DNA of 33,972 nt from Pseudomonadota bacterium (GCA_023415035.1 JAEZLX010000180.1:1-33972), one strand, 5' to 3'; numbered from the stretch's first letter, positions 16,090 through 24,785 are shown. Made by a program: numbers and translations. Notes: generated by a model not told the origin, from the sequence alone.

Positions 16090-16857
16090 ATGAAACTCGC
16101 CACCTGGAACGTCAACTCCCTCAATGTGCGCCTGCCCCAGGTGCTGGACTGGCTCGGGGCCAACCCGGTCGATGTGCTGGCTCTGCAGGAGCTCAAGCTC
16201 ACCGACGACAAGTTTCCGGCCGAGGCCTTTGCCGATGCCGGTTACCAGGCGCAGTGGTTCGGCCAGAAGACCTACAACGGCGTGGCGCTGATCAGCCGCT
16301 CTCCCGCGCAGGACGTGATCCGCAACATCCCCGGATTTCCCGATGAGCAGTCCCGGGTGCTTTGCGCCACTTTCGACGGCGTCCGTGTCATCGGGGCGTA
16401 CTTCCCCAACGGGCAGGAGCCGGGGAGCGAAAAATTTGCTTACAAGATGCGCTGGCTCGATGCGTTGCGCGAATGGCTGCGCACCGAAATGGCCCAGCAC
16501 CCCCGGCTGGCGCTCATGGGTGACTTCAACATCACTTTCGACGACCTTGACGTCTGGGACCCGGAAGGCCTGCGCGAAACCATCCATTGCACCACCGAGG
16601 AGCGCACGCAGCTGCAGTCACTGATCGCACTGGGCCTGCACGACGCGCACCGCCTGTTCGAACAGCCCCCCAAGTGCTACAGCTGGTGGGACTACCGCAT
16701 GCTCGCCTTCCAGAAGAACCGCGGCCTGCGCATCGACCACATCCTCATCACGGACACGCTGAAGGCGAAGGCCACGGCCTGCCTGATCGACCGTCTGCCG
16801 CGCAAAAACAAGCAACCCAGCGACCACGCTCCCGTGGTCCTGACGCTGGCGGACTGA
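16090..16857 (+). CDS. xthA: Exodeoxyribonuclease III / AP endonuclease
   Basis: A 255-residue Mg-dependent nuclease that cuts DNA at abasic sites and removes 3' blocks during base-excision repair. The endonuclease/exonuclease/phosphatase fold is clear: TWNVNSLNVR at residues 5-14, the metal Glu34 in LQELKL, GYFPNGQ-type segment AYFPNGQ, the catalytic pair in GDFNI, the WWDYR loop, GLRIDHIL and the terminal His in SDHAPV. The length is slightly under that of E. coli Xth and normal for the ExoA-like branch. The ATG at 16090 begins the conserved MKLATWNVNSLN. It is a single gene, GC-rich again, which marks the right boundary of the AT-rich island. It is convergent with glnG. Confidence 0.94.
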   Translation: MKLATWNVNSLNVRLPQVLDWLGANPVDVLALQELKLTDDKFPAEAFADAGYQAQWFGQKTYNGVALISRSPAQDVIRNIPGFPDEQSRVLCATFDGVRVIGAYFPNGQEPGSEKFAYKMRWLDALREWLRTEMAQHPRLALMGDFNITFDDLDVWDPEGLRETIHCTTEERTQLQSLIALGLHDAHRLFEQPPKCYSWWDYRMLAFQKNRGLRIDHILITDTLKAKATACLIDRLPRKNKQPSDHAPVVLTLAD

Positions 16858-16868
16858 AGCAGCCCCTC

Positions 16869-16895
16869 TGCGACGCCCGAGCAAAGGGCGCCGCA
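16869..16895. other. Inverted repeat between xthA and glnG
   Basis: A 10-bp stem with one mismatch (TGCGACGCCC with GGGCGCCGCA, seven-base loop) lies between the convergent stops. There is no T-run on either strand, so it may slow or end transcription only with help from Rho. Confidence 0.35.
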
Positions 16896-16905
16896 GGGCG
16901 CGGCA

Positions 16906-18444
16906 TCAGTCGTCCATGCCCAGTTCCTGGATCTTGCGCGTGATGGTGTTGCGCCCGATACCCAGTTTCTGCGCCGCCTCGATACGGCGCCCGCGCGTGC
17001 TCGCCAGCGCGGTCTGGATCAGGCTGATCTCGAAGCGTCGTGTCAGCTCGTCCCACACATCGGTGCGTCCCTGATCAAGCATCTGACGGGCTTCCACCTG
17101 CAGCAGCTGCTCCCAGCCACCGGTCGTCGCGGTTGCGGCAGGCACGCCATGCACCACGGAAGCCGCGTGGTTTTCCAAAACGGTCGCAGGCGCACCGACC
17201 ACCGGGGTGATCTCCGGCATTGCCGTGGACAAGGCCACCGGCGCCTGTTCGACCGCCGGCGCCTGCGGCACGGCGGGGTGCCGGTCGCCCAGCACCTCGG
17301 GCGGCAGGTCGTTCACATCGATCAGCTGCGCAGGCGCCATCACCGTGAGCCAGTGGCACACGTTCTCGAGCTGGCGAACGTTGCCGGGGAAGTCGAACGC
17401 CGACAGCACCTTCAGGGCGCCGTCCGAAATGCGCTTGGGCTCCACCCCCAGCTGCTTGGCGCTTTGCTGCAGAAAGTGCCGCGTGAGCGTGGGGATGTCC
17501 TCGCGGCGCTCGCGCAGCGCCGGCAGGCGCAGGCGGATCACGTTGAGACGGTGGAACAAGTCCTCGCGGAAGGCCCCTTCCTTCACCCGCTGTTCCAGGT
17601 TCTGGTGGGTCGCGGCGATGACACGCACATTGGCCTTGATGGCACTGTGACCGCCCACGCGGTAGAAGTGGCCATCCGAGAGCACGCGCAGCAGGCGCGT
17701 CTGCAGGTCGAACGGCATGTCACCGATTTCATCCAGGAACAGGGTGCCGCCCTCGGCCTGCTCGAAGCGGCCGCGCCGCATCGTCTGCGCGCCCGTGAAC
17801 GCGCCCCGCTCATGGCCGAAGAGCTCGGATTCGAGCAGGTCCTTGGGAATGGCCGCGGTGTTGATCGCGATGAAAGGCCCGTCGGCGCGCGGCGAGTGCT
17901 TGTGCAATGCACGCGCGACCAGTTCCTTGCCCGAGCCGGATTCGCCGGTGATCAGCACCGTCACGTTGCTCTGGCTGAGACGGCCGATGACGCGGAACAC
18001 GTCCTGCATGGCCGGTGCCTGGCCCAGCATCTCGGGCGCCGCACTCACCGACTCCTGACCGACCTCCTCGCGCTGGCTTTCCTCCACGGCGCGGTGGATC
18101 AGTTCCACCGCCTTGGGCAGGTCGAACGGCTTGGGCAGGTACTCGAAGGCACCCCCCTGGAAGGCGGATACCGCGCTGTCCAGGTCGGAGAACGCGGTCA
18201 TGATGATGACCGGCAGGCCAGGCAGCCGCTCCTTGACCTTCTCCAGCAGCTCCAGGCCGGAGCCGCCCGGCATGCGGATGTCGCTCACCAGGATCTGCGG
18301 CCCCTCTTCCGGGTCATCGGTGAGTGCGCGCAGCACCTCCTGCGGATTGGTGAAGCTGCGGGTCGGCAGGTTCTCCCGCAGCAGGGCTTTCTCGAGCACG
18401 AAGCGGATGGATTGGTCATCGTCAACGATCCAGATCGGCTTCAT
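16906..18444 (-). CDS. glnG: Nitrogen regulator NtrC (sigma-54 activator)
   Basis: Response regulator of the NtrB-NtrC system, 512 residues. The receiver domain occupies residues 1-120 with phospho-acceptor Asp55 in VSDIRMPG and Lys105 in PKPFD. The sigma-54 AAA+ domain runs from about 140 to 375, with Walker A GESGSGKE at 167-174, the GAFTGA sigma-54 loop at 214-219, Walker B GGTLFLDEIGDMP, and the arginine region FREDLFHRLNVIR. A proline- and alanine-rich linker of about 80 residues, longer than in enteric NtrC, joins it to a Fis-type helix-turn-helix at the C-terminus (AAQKLGIGRNTITRKIQELG). It activates glnA and other nitrogen genes. It lies 38 bases after glnL with an AAGGGAAG ribosome site. 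Confidence 0.96.
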   Translation of the reverse strand: MKPIWIVDDDQSIRFVLEKALLRENLPTRSFTNPQEVLRALTDDPEEGPQILVSDIRMPGGSGLELLEKVKERLPGLPVIIMTAFSDLDSAVSAFQGGAFEYLPKPFDLPKAVELIHRAVEESQREEVGQESVSAAPEMLGQAPAMQDVFRVIGRLSQSNVTVLITGESGSGKELVARALHKHSPRADGPFIAINTAAIPKDLLESELFGHERGAFTGAQTMRRGRFEQAEGGTLFLDEIGDMPFDLQTRLLRVLSDGHFYRVGGHSAIKANVRVIAATHQNLEQRVKEGAFREDLFHRLNVIRLRLPALRERREDIPTLTRHFLQQSAKQLGVEPKRISDGALKVLSAFDFPGNVRQLENVCHWLTVMAPAQLIDVNDLPPEVLGDRHPAVPQAPAVEQAPVALSTAMPEITPVVGAPATVLENHAASVVHGVPAATATTGGWEQLLQVEARQMLDQGRTDVWDELTRRFEISLIQTALASTRGRRIEAAQKLGIGRNTITRKIQELGMDD

Positions 18445-18482
18445 GTCAGTGTCTTCCCTTCTTCAGTGTCTCGGGTGGTTGT

Positions 18483-19592
18483 TCAAGGCAACGGAATCAG
18501 GATCTTGAAATCCGTCCTGCCCGGCACACTGTCACACTCGACCAGGCCATGATGCTGCTGCACGAACGTTTGCGCCAGTGTCAGCCCCAGGCCGGACCCA
18601 CCGTCGCGCCCCGATACCAGAGGGAAGAAGATGCGGTCCTTGATCGAGTCCGGCACACCGGGCCCGTTGTCAATGACATGCAATTCCAATGCCAGCCGAT
18701 ATCGTTGCTTGCCGAAGGTAAGCTGCCGCGCCACCCTCGTCTGGAAAATGATCTCCGCGTCCCCGGCCGCGATACGGTCGGTGAGTGCCTGCGCCGCGTT
18801 GTGCGCGATGTTGAGCACGGCCTGGATGAGCTGTTCCCGGTCACCGCGGAACTCGGGGATCGAGGTGTCGTAGTCGCGCACGATCTTCAGGCCGCGCGGG
18901 AACTCGGCCATGATCAGCGCCCGCACACGCTCGCACACCTCGTGGATGTTCACGTCGCCGACGACATGCGGTCGCCGGTGCGGCGCAAGCAGCCGGTCCA
19001 CCAGCGACTGCAGACGGTCCGCCTCGTGGATGATCACCTGCGTGTACTCCACCAGCTCCTTGGAATCCAGCTCCATCTGCAGCAGCTGGGCCGCTCCGCG
19101 GATGCCGCCCAGCGGGTTCTTGATTTCGTGGGCAAGGTTGCGGATCAGCTCCTTGTTGGCCTGAGCCTGGTCGATCAGGCGCTCCTCGCGCTCCTGCCGG
19201 GTCTGCTGCTCCAGCGGCAGCAGCTCCACGATGACCTCGCCGGGCACATCGCCCTGCGCCACCACGACATGGACCGGCAGGGGCTCGCTGGCCAGCCGGC
19301 GCAAGCCTGTGTCATAGCGCAGCGCGGCGAACTCGTTGACACGGGCACCGTGCAGCGCGTTGAGCAGCAGGTGCGGTTCGGTGAACCACTCCTGCAGGCC
19401 CACGCCGGCGATGCTGCGGCGTGAGATGCCCAGGGCATCCTCGAGCGCGGCATTGACGAACAGGACCGCACCCTCGTGGTTCACGACGGCCACCAGGGTG
19501 GCCAGCAGGTCAAAGGACAGATAGCGCGATGATGGCGCCTCGGCCGCCGAGGTGGACGGCCCGGATGGGATGGGGGGTTTTTTGGGCTTCAA
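18483..19592 (-). CDS. glnL: Nitrogen sensor histidine kinase NtrB
   Basis: A 369-residue cytoplasmic histidine kinase that phosphorylates NtrC under nitrogen limitation and is controlled by PII. A PAS domain occupies about residues 25-125 (LLATLVAVVNHEGAVLFVNAA). The H-box is RNLAHEIKNPLGGIRG with His155, followed by the N-box (VLNIAHNAAQAL), G1 (DNGPGVP), F (IFFPLVSG) and G2 (GGSGLGLTLAQ). There are no membrane segments, as expected for NtrB. The start used is a TTG at 19592, only five bases beyond the stop of the upstream gene, inside the palindrome GGGCTTGAAGCCC and followed by a run of six A and six C. No ATG gives a full PAS domain, so the TTG is likely but not certain. It is translationally coupled to the small upstream gene. 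Confidence 0.95.
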   Translation of the reverse strand: MKPKKPPIPSGPSTSAAEAPSSRYLSFDLLATLVAVVNHEGAVLFVNAALEDALGISRRSIAGVGLQEWFTEPHLLLNALHGARVNEFAALRYDTGLRRLASEPLPVHVVVAQGDVPGEVIVELLPLEQQTRQEREERLIDQAQANKELIRNLAHEIKNPLGGIRGAAQLLQMELDSKELVEYTQVIIHEADRLQSLVDRLLAPHRRPHVVGDVNIHEVCERVRALIMAEFPRGLKIVRDYDTSIPEFRGDREQLIQAVLNIAHNAAQALTDRIAAGDAEIIFQTRVARQLTFGKQRYRLALELHVIDNGPGVPDSIKDRIFFPLVSGRDGGSGLGLTLAQTFVQQHHGLVECDSVPGRTDFKILIPLP

Positions 19593-19597
19593 GCCCT

Positions 19598-20116
19598 TTA
19601 TTTTGCGCCAGAACTTGCCGTGGGAAGCCGGGCCAGTTCGCGCTCGATGCTGGCCACGTCGGCCTCTGCGCGTGCCACCGCTGCCTTGAGCTCGGCCACG
19701 CGGTCAAGATAGCGCTGGTGGTTGCGTCCTTCGATGCCCTGTTTTTCGGGTTCGCCATCGGCATAGGCCTTGCGCGCCTCGGCCAGGCGCTCCTGCGCCT
19801 TGCGCAGTTCCATTTCCAGGATGGCCCGTGCGTCGCTGTCCCGCGCGCGCTGCTCGGGCGAGACGGTCGACGAGGTGGAAGGCCGCGGGGAAGACGACGC
19901 CGCTGCCGGCGTGGCCCGCTCGGCCTGAGGCGTGGTGCCCTGGATGATCGTGATGTTGCCCCCCTCCATCAGCTTGCAGTTCTTCTCCTTGGCCATTTTG
20001 GGGTCATTGGTGTACTCGCTGCCGCAGCGGTAGATCTTGCTTTGCGCGTGCGAAGCCGCAGCGGTGGCCAACAGCACCGGAACCAGCATCCAGCGGAGGG
20101 TGCGTGAAGTGATCAT
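19598..20116 (-). CDS. DUF4124-like periplasmic coiled-coil protein in the gln cluster
   Basis: About 172 residues. The signal peptide is WMLVPVLLATAAASHAQS, with probable cleavage after the AHA or HAQ segment. The mature part begins KIYRCGSEYTNDPKMAKEKNCK, resembling DUF4124, a small cysteine-containing domain of periplasmic proteins. A Ser/Pro/Thr-rich linker (about residues 65-90) leads into a long charged coiled coil (LRKAQERLAEARKAYADGE onward). The ATG at 20116 is preferred over an in-frame TTG at 20125 because it begins the signal peptide directly. It sits between glnA and glnL on the same strand, with a strong terminator between it and glnA, and its stop is five bases before glnL. The function is unknown; a link to nitrogen control is only positional. 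Confidence 0.8.
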   Translation of the reverse strand: MITSRTLRWMLVPVLLATAAASHAQSKIYRCGSEYTNDPKMAKEKNCKLMEGGNITIIQGTTPQAERATPAAASSSPRPSTSSTVSPEQRARDSDARAILEMELRKAQERLAEARKAYADGEPEKQGIEGRNHQRYLDRVAELKAAVARAEADVASIERELARLPTASSGAK

Positions 20117-20226
20117 CTGAGGCAAGGCGGAGTCTCCAGCAATCGGTCACAAGGGCAATTTTCAAGTATGACTGAAAACGAGACCGAAAGTGCCCGGCGT
20201 TGCGCCGAACCCACCACCGCCTGCCC

Positions 20227-20257
20227 AAAAAAGAAAAGGACGGCCGAGGCCGTCCTT
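20227..20257 (-). terminator. Rho-independent terminator of glnA
   Basis: A perfect 10-bp stem AAGGACGGCC/GGCCGTCCTT (effectively eight pairs with a four-base loop) is followed on the minus strand by TTCTTTTTT. It lies about 40 bases past the glnA stop and separates glnA from the downstream DUF4124-glnLG unit. Confidence 0.9.
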
Positions 20258-20297
20258 CGCAAGTCAGCAGGAATGCCCCCGGGGAGGCAAACCGTGC

Positions 20298-21713
20298 TTA
20301 CAGGCTGTAGTACATGTCGAACTCGGTCGGGGTGACCTCGACGCGGGCGCGGGTCACTTCCTGCATCTTCAGCTCGATATAGGCATCGATCATGGAGTCC
20401 GTGAACACGCCACCCTTGGTCAGGAAGGCGCGGTCCTTGTCCAGGGCTTCCAGGGCCTGGTCGAGGCTGTGGCACACGGTCGGCACCAGCTTGTCCTCTT
20501 CCGGCGGCAGGTGGTACAGATCCTTGGTGGCGGCTTCGCCCGGATGGATCTTGTTTTCCACGCCGTCCAGACCGGCCATCAGCAGCGCGGCAAAGCACAG
20601 GTACGGGTTGGCCATGGGGTCCGGGAAGCGGGCTTCCACGCGGCGGCCCTTCGGGTTGGCCACGTACGGAATGCGGATCGAGGCCGAGCGGTTGCGCGAC
20701 GAGTAGGCCAGCTTCACGGGCGCCTCGAAGTGCGGCACCAGGCGCTTGTAGCTGTTGGTGGTCGGGTTGGTGATGGCGTTCAGGGCACGGGCGTGCTTGA
20801 TCACACCGCCGATGTAGTACAGGGCGAACTCGGACAGGCCGGCGTAGCCGTCACCGGCGAACAGGTTCTTGCCGTCCTTCCAGACCGACTGGTGCACGTG
20901 CATGCCGGAGCCGTTGTCGCCGTGGTAGGGCTTGGGCATGAAGGTCGCCGTCTTGCCATAGGCGTTGGCGACGTTCCAGATCACGTACTTGAGGTTCTGC
21001 GTCCAGTCGGCGCGCTCGACCAGCGTCGAGAACTTGGTGCCGATTTCGCACTGGCCGGCGCCGGCCACTTCGTGGTGGAACACCTCGACCGGAATGCCCA
21101 GCGATTCGAGGATCAGGACCATCTCGGCGCGCATGTCGTGCGTGCTGTCGACCGGGGGAACCGGGAAGTAGCCGCCCTTGACGCGCGGACGGTGGCCGCG
21201 GTTGCCGCCTTCGAGGGCAGCACCGGTGTTCCAGGGCGCCTCGTATTCGTCGATCTTGCAGAAGGTGTTGCCCGGATCGGTGCTCCAGCGCACGCCGTCA
21301 AACAGGAAGAATTCGGGTTCCGGACCGAAGAAGGCCGTGTCGCCCAGGCCGGAGGACTTCAGGTAGGCCTCGGCACGCTTGGCGACAGAACGCGGATCGC
21401 GGTCATACGACTTGCCGTCGCTGGGCTCGATCACGTCGCACTGCATGAAGATGGTGGTCTCTTCGAAGAACGGATCGATGTTGGCCGTGTTCGGATCGGG
21501 CATCAGCATCATGTCCGAGGCTTCGATTCCCTTCCAGCCCGCCACGGAGGAGCCGTCGAACGCGTGACCGGCGGTGAACTTGTCTTCGTCGAAGGCCGAA
21601 ATCGGCACGGTCACGTGCTGTTCCTTGCCACGGGTATCGGTGAAGCGGAAATCAACGAACTTGACGTCGTTGTCTTTCACCAGCTGCATCACGTCTGCGA
21701 CGGTCTTGGCCAT
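20298..21713 (-). CDS. glnA: Glutamine synthetase type I
   Basis: Makes glutamine from glutamate, ammonia and ATP; the central enzyme of nitrogen assimilation. It has 471 residues, matching dodecameric GSI-beta. Motifs: FDGSSVAGWKGIEASDM in the N-terminal beta-grasp region, FFGPEPEFFLFD (metal Glu residues), the NGSGMHVHQS ATP loop, KRLVPHFEAPV, RNRSASIRIP and the adenylylation-site Tyr in KDLYHLPPEE. That Tyr implies control by GlnE adenylylation. The true start is the ATG at 21713, with AGGAGC upstream; a TTG just before it is not needed. Transcription is from a sigma-54 promoter with NtrC-like sites upstream and ends at a strong terminator. The regulators GlnL and GlnG are encoded downstream. 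Confidence 0.97.
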   Translation of the reverse strand: MAKTVADVMQLVKDNDVKFVDFRFTDTRGKEQHVTVPISAFDEDKFTAGHAFDGSSVAGWKGIEASDMMLMPDPNTANIDPFFEETTIFMQCDVIEPSDGKSYDRDPRSVAKRAEAYLKSSGLGDTAFFGPEPEFFLFDGVRWSTDPGNTFCKIDEYEAPWNTGAALEGGNRGHRPRVKGGYFPVPPVDSTHDMRAEMVLILESLGIPVEVFHHEVAGAGQCEIGTKFSTLVERADWTQNLKYVIWNVANAYGKTATFMPKPYHGDNGSGMHVHQSVWKDGKNLFAGDGYAGLSEFALYYIGGVIKHARALNAITNPTTNSYKRLVPHFEAPVKLAYSSRNRSASIRIPYVANPKGRRVEARFPDPMANPYLCFAALLMAGLDGVENKIHPGEAATKDLYHLPPEEDKLVPTVCHSLDQALEALDKDRAFLTKGGVFTDSMIDAYIELKMQEVTRARVEVTPTEFDMYYSL

Positions 21714-21765
21714 CAAATGCTCCTGAATCGGGATAGGTGGAAAAATGTTTGGCGGTCAGCCTCTA

Positions 21766-21780
21766 GCAGCTTCCATGCCA
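21766..21780 (-). promoter_or_regulatory. Sigma-54 (RpoN) promoter of glnA
   Basis: On the minus strand TGGCATGGAAGCTGC matches the -24/-12 consensus TGGCACG-N4-TTGC, with the GG and GC elements at exactly the required spacing. The start of transcription would fall about 40 bases before the glnA ATG. Confidence 0.85.
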
Positions 21781-21910
21781 TCTCTTCCGATCGCATGGGA
21801 CATCCGCCGCGCCTGGAAGAGACGCCCGTCGCCGCCTCCATGCACAAAACAGGAACGGGCACGCACCGAAATCCGGCCCACGCCCCTGCATGCGCAGCAT
21901 GCAAGGATGA

Positions 21911-21940
21911 ATGGTGCAGATTCTGCACCATTTACGTGCA
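21911..21940 (-). promoter_or_regulatory. NtrC-type enhancer sites for glnA
   Basis: TGCACGTAAATGGTGCA (minus strand, 21940-21924) fits the NtrC consensus TGCACY-N5-GGTGCA almost perfectly. It overlaps a second dyad, TGGTGCA-GATTC-TGCACCA in plus-strand reading, at 21912-21930. The pair lies about 140-170 bases upstream of the sigma-54 promoter, a normal enhancer distance. Confidence 0.8.
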
Positions 21941-21963
21941 CATGCACCACAACCGGAACCCCA

Positions 21964-22788
21964 TCAACGCACCATTTCAGGGCCAAGACGCACGCCATGC
22001 TGGCGCAGCCCCTCCAGCAGCGCCCGATAAGCGGCATCTACGGCCTCCGGGCTGCCCTTGACGCCCAGTTCGATGTGCCTTCCCCACTCCGGGTGATCGA
22101 CGCTGGGCAGGCTGAACACCTTGACGGCGTGGGCCTGCTCCAGTCGCTCCATCAGCGGCGTGAGCGCGGCCTCCAGGCCGCCGAACACCACCACCGAGCG
22201 CTCCTGCCAGGCGCCCTGGCGGTGCAGCGGCCGGTACTCGGTGTCCAGCAGGTGCTCGATCATCGGCCAGGCCATGACCGGAAAGCCCGGCATGAAATGC
22301 ACCGTGCCGCCGCCCGGGCCATCGCAGGAAAAGCCCGGGATCTTGTTGTAGGGATTGGGGATGATGCGCGCCCCCACGGGGAACACGCCCATGTTCAGGC
22401 GATGCACGTTGTCGGGCCGGTCGGGGTCGTAGGTCTCCCCCTGCTCCCGTGCCACGTCACGCATGCGCTCCTCGATCAGCAACCTGGCTTCAGGATGCAG
22501 CGCCAGATCGACACCCAGCGCCGCGGCAGCGCACTGCCGGGTGTGGTCATCGGGGGTGGCACCGATGCCCCCGCAGGAGAACACGATGTCGCCAGAGGCA
22601 AAGGCATCGCGCAAGGCTGCGGTGATGCGTTCGCGGTCGTCACCGATGCAGCGTGACCAGCTCAGGCCCAGGCCTCGCGCGGACAGCAGCTCGATGACCT
22701 TGGGCATGTGCTTGTCGGCCCGCTTGCCCGACAGGATCTCGTCTCCGATGATGATGAGCCCGAAGGCCCTGCTTGTCGTGTGGTCCAT
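21964..22788 (-). CDS. CinA-like MoCF-domain protein
   Basis: A 274-residue protein with the molybdopterin-binding (MoCF/CinA N-terminal) domain: IIIGDEILSGKRADKHM at about residues 12-28, then GGIGATPDDHTRQ at about 75-87, and NKIPGFSCDGPGGGTVHFMPGFP. CinA domains act in nicotinamide nucleotide or dinucleotide hydrolysis. The separate C-terminal amidase domain of full CinA is missing, as in many competence/damage-inducible protein A homologues of Burkholderiales. The ATG at 22788 (MDHTTSRAFG) gives the correct domain start. It is 13 bases downstream of the EI24 gene, so the two are probably co-transcribed. The glnA enhancer region lies beyond its 3' end. Confidence 0.87.
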   Translation of the reverse strand: MDHTTSRAFGLIIIGDEILSGKRADKHMPKVIELLSARGLGLSWSRCIGDDRERITAALRDAFASGDIVFSCGGIGATPDDHTRQCAAAALGVDLALHPEARLLIEERMRDVAREQGETYDPDRPDNVHRLNMGVFPVGARIIPNPYNKIPGFSCDGPGGGTVHFMPGFPVMAWPMIEHLLDTEYRPLHRQGAWQERSVVVFGGLEAALTPLMERLEQAHAVKVFSLPSVDHPEWGRHIELGVKGSPEAVDAAYRALLEGLRQHGVRLGPEMVR

Positions 22789-22801
22789 GTGCTCCGAAAT
22801 C

Positions 22802-23716
22802 TCAGGGGTTTTGCCGGTCTTCGCCGGGGGCGGACGATTCCGCCACGGGGGTTTCGCGGTATTCGACGGTCTCGATGTCTGCCGGGGGCACCGGTGCGCG
22901 CTCGGGCACGACCTCGACACCCGCTTCAGCCCGAATGCGCTCCAGTGAGGCAAGGCAGAAATGGGCGAACCAGAGCGAGGCCAGCGCGAACACCAGCGTG
23001 TAGATCCAGATGGCCAGCGGCACCAGCAGGGGCGCGAAAGCCAGGAACAGCACGCCCGAGGCCCACAGCAGGCTCGGGGCAGCCCCCAGGTACCCCGTGA
23101 GCACCCCCATGAGCAGCAGGCTGCCCCGGTGCTCCCGCAGGATGCGCTGGCGCTCCTCACGGCTGGCGTGTACCGCCAGCGCGTCAAAGGTGAACACGCG
23201 ATAGGTCAGCCAGCCCCAGATCAGGGGCGGCAGTATGAGGATCAGCGGCGGCACCAGCCACAGCGGGACAGACAGCACCAGGGCAGCCAGTGCCACCACC
23301 GTCGACCACAGCGACCACCAGACCGCCGTCAGCATGGAAGCGCCGCGCTTGCGCTCCAGCATCGGAAAGCGCCGCTGCCCGACAAGGGCCGCCATGGCCG
23401 AGGTCATGAACGTCGCCACCACCAGCAGGCTGGCCACCACCACCACCGGCGTGGCCAGGGCCAGCACCAGCAGCGGCGCGAACAGCGTGCCCACCACGGT
23501 CCACCCGGACTCGTTGAACCAGGCAGCCATGGTCTGGTACAGGCCGAAGGATTCCAGCCAGGCCTGCACACCGGCCACGGCGGGCTGCCAGAAGAAATAG
23601 AACAGGCCGAATGAGGCGACCAGCATCAGCCCCAGCGGCAGCAGCGACAGGCCGATCACCCGAGGGTGCACGCAATAGGCCAGCGCGCGCCAGAAAGCGT
23701 CCAGGATCTGCTTCAT
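22802..23716 (-). CDS. EI24-domain inner-membrane protein
   Basis: A 304-residue membrane protein with about six hydrophobic segments (VIGLSLLPLGLMLVASFGLF, LFAPLLVLALATPVVVVASL, LVLSVPLWLVPPLILILPPL and others), ending in a hydrophilic, acidic, proline-rich tail of about 50 residues. The pattern, including FNESGW, LERKRGAS and YRVFTFDALAVHAS, resembles the EI24 / CysZ-like family (some members transport sulfate), but betaproteobacterial members are uncharacterised. The start is the ATG at 23716 (MKQILDAFWRA). No clear ribosome site is visible. Its stop is 13 bases before the CinA-like gene. Confidence 0.85.
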   Translation of the reverse strand: MKQILDAFWRALAYCVHPRVIGLSLLPLGLMLVASFGLFYFFWQPAVAGVQAWLESFGLYQTMAAWFNESGWTVVGTLFAPLLVLALATPVVVVASLLVVATFMTSAMAALVGQRRFPMLERKRGASMLTAVWWSLWSTVVALAALVLSVPLWLVPPLILILPPLIWGWLTYRVFTFDALAVHASREERQRILREHRGSLLLMGVLTGYLGAAPSLLWASGVLFLAFAPLLVPLAIWIYTLVFALASLWFAHFCLASLERIRAEAGVEVVPERAPVPPADIETVEYRETPVAESSAPGEDRQNP

Positions 23717-23829
23717 GTGCGCAGCATAGCGCCTTTCCCTGAGCGCACCATGGGCACCGCGTGGCTGTATGGCGGCGCACTGGCAGGCAGGTGACAACGG
23801 CGCCTGGCGGTTTCACCTACGATGGCGCG

Positions 23830-24636
23830 ATGGACCGGATCGACATCGAAGGCATCGGGCTCGAAGTGGCCCACATTCCCGGCGCCACGGACAAGGCGCC
23901 CCTGGTGTTCCTGCACGAGGGACTGGGCAGCGTGGCCATGTGGGCCCAGCGCGGCCGCCACTGGCCACGCGAGCTGTGTGAACGCACGGGGCGCAGCGGC
24001 TGGGTCTATTCGCGCCGGGGCTACGGCCAGTCCGACGCCGTGGCGGACGTTCGGGGCGAACCTCGCACGGCGGGCTTCTGGCATGTGGGGCGGCACGAAC
24101 CGGACTACATGCATCGCGAGGCCTGGGATGTGCTGCCGAGGCTGCTGCGCAAGCTGGACGCGCAGCGACCCGTACTCGTGGGCCACTCGGACGGCGCCAC
24201 CATCGCCCTGCTCCATGCCGCCCGCCACGAGGTGGCCGCCTGCGTGGTCATGGCACCGCACGTCATGGTCGAGGACATCACCATCGCCGCCATCGAGCAG
24301 GCGCGCGATCAGTACCTGAACGGGCAGCTGCGCGAGCGGCTGGCGCGCTACCACCGCGACGTGGACAATGCCTTCTGGCAGTGGAACGACATCTGGCTCG
24401 ACCCGGCCTTCCGCCACTACGACATTCGCGAGGACTGCGCCAGCATCCGCGCCCCGCTGCTGGCCATCCAGGGAACGGACGACCCCTACGGCACCCTGCA
24501 GCAGCTCCATGACATCCAGGCCCGGATGCCTCACGCGCAACTGGCCATCCTGCCCGGATGCGGCCACAGCCCCCACCGCGACCAGACAGACGCCCTGCTG
24601 GATGTCGTGGTACGGCAACTGGCTGATGTGAACTGA
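23830..24636 (+). CDS. Alpha/beta hydrolase
   Basis: A 268-residue cytoplasmic alpha/beta hydrolase. Visible: VFLHEGLGSVAMW at about residues 27-39 (the oxyanion HEGLGS motif), SRRGYGQSD, the nucleophile elbow GHSDGATIAL at about 119-128, the acid in QGTDDPYG, and the catalytic His in LPGCGHSPHRDQ. The HEGLGS and GHSDG motifs are typical of a clade found in many Burkholderiales, with unknown substrate. The ATG at 23830 is chosen because the frame's earlier start adds unrelated residues. It is divergent from the EI24 gene. Confidence 0.9.
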   Translation: MDRIDIEGIGLEVAHIPGATDKAPLVFLHEGLGSVAMWAQRGRHWPRELCERTGRSGWVYSRRGYGQSDAVADVRGEPRTAGFWHVGRHEPDYMHREAWDVLPRLLRKLDAQRPVLVGHSDGATIALLHAARHEVAACVVMAPHVMVEDITIAAIEQARDQYLNGQLRERLARYHRDVDNAFWQWNDIWLDPAFRHYDIREDCASIRAPLLAIQGTDDPYGTLQQLHDIQARMPHAQLAILPGCGHSPHRDQTDALLDVVVRQLADVN

Positions 24637-24785
24637 CGAGGCCGACGGCGCCGCAAGGGGGCAGATTCCGCGACTTTTTGCCTCAGAGTTCACACTTTTC
24701 CCCTATCCGTGGCTTGCGGTTGGGTGGCGAAATATGCGTCAATGTCACAAAATCTGACAAATTGCACCGTTTTTTCGGTCACCCC

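Noticed and set aside
20227..20257. The strong palindrome after glnA as an operator
   Set aside because: The adjoining T-run on the minus strand and its position past the stop identify a terminator.
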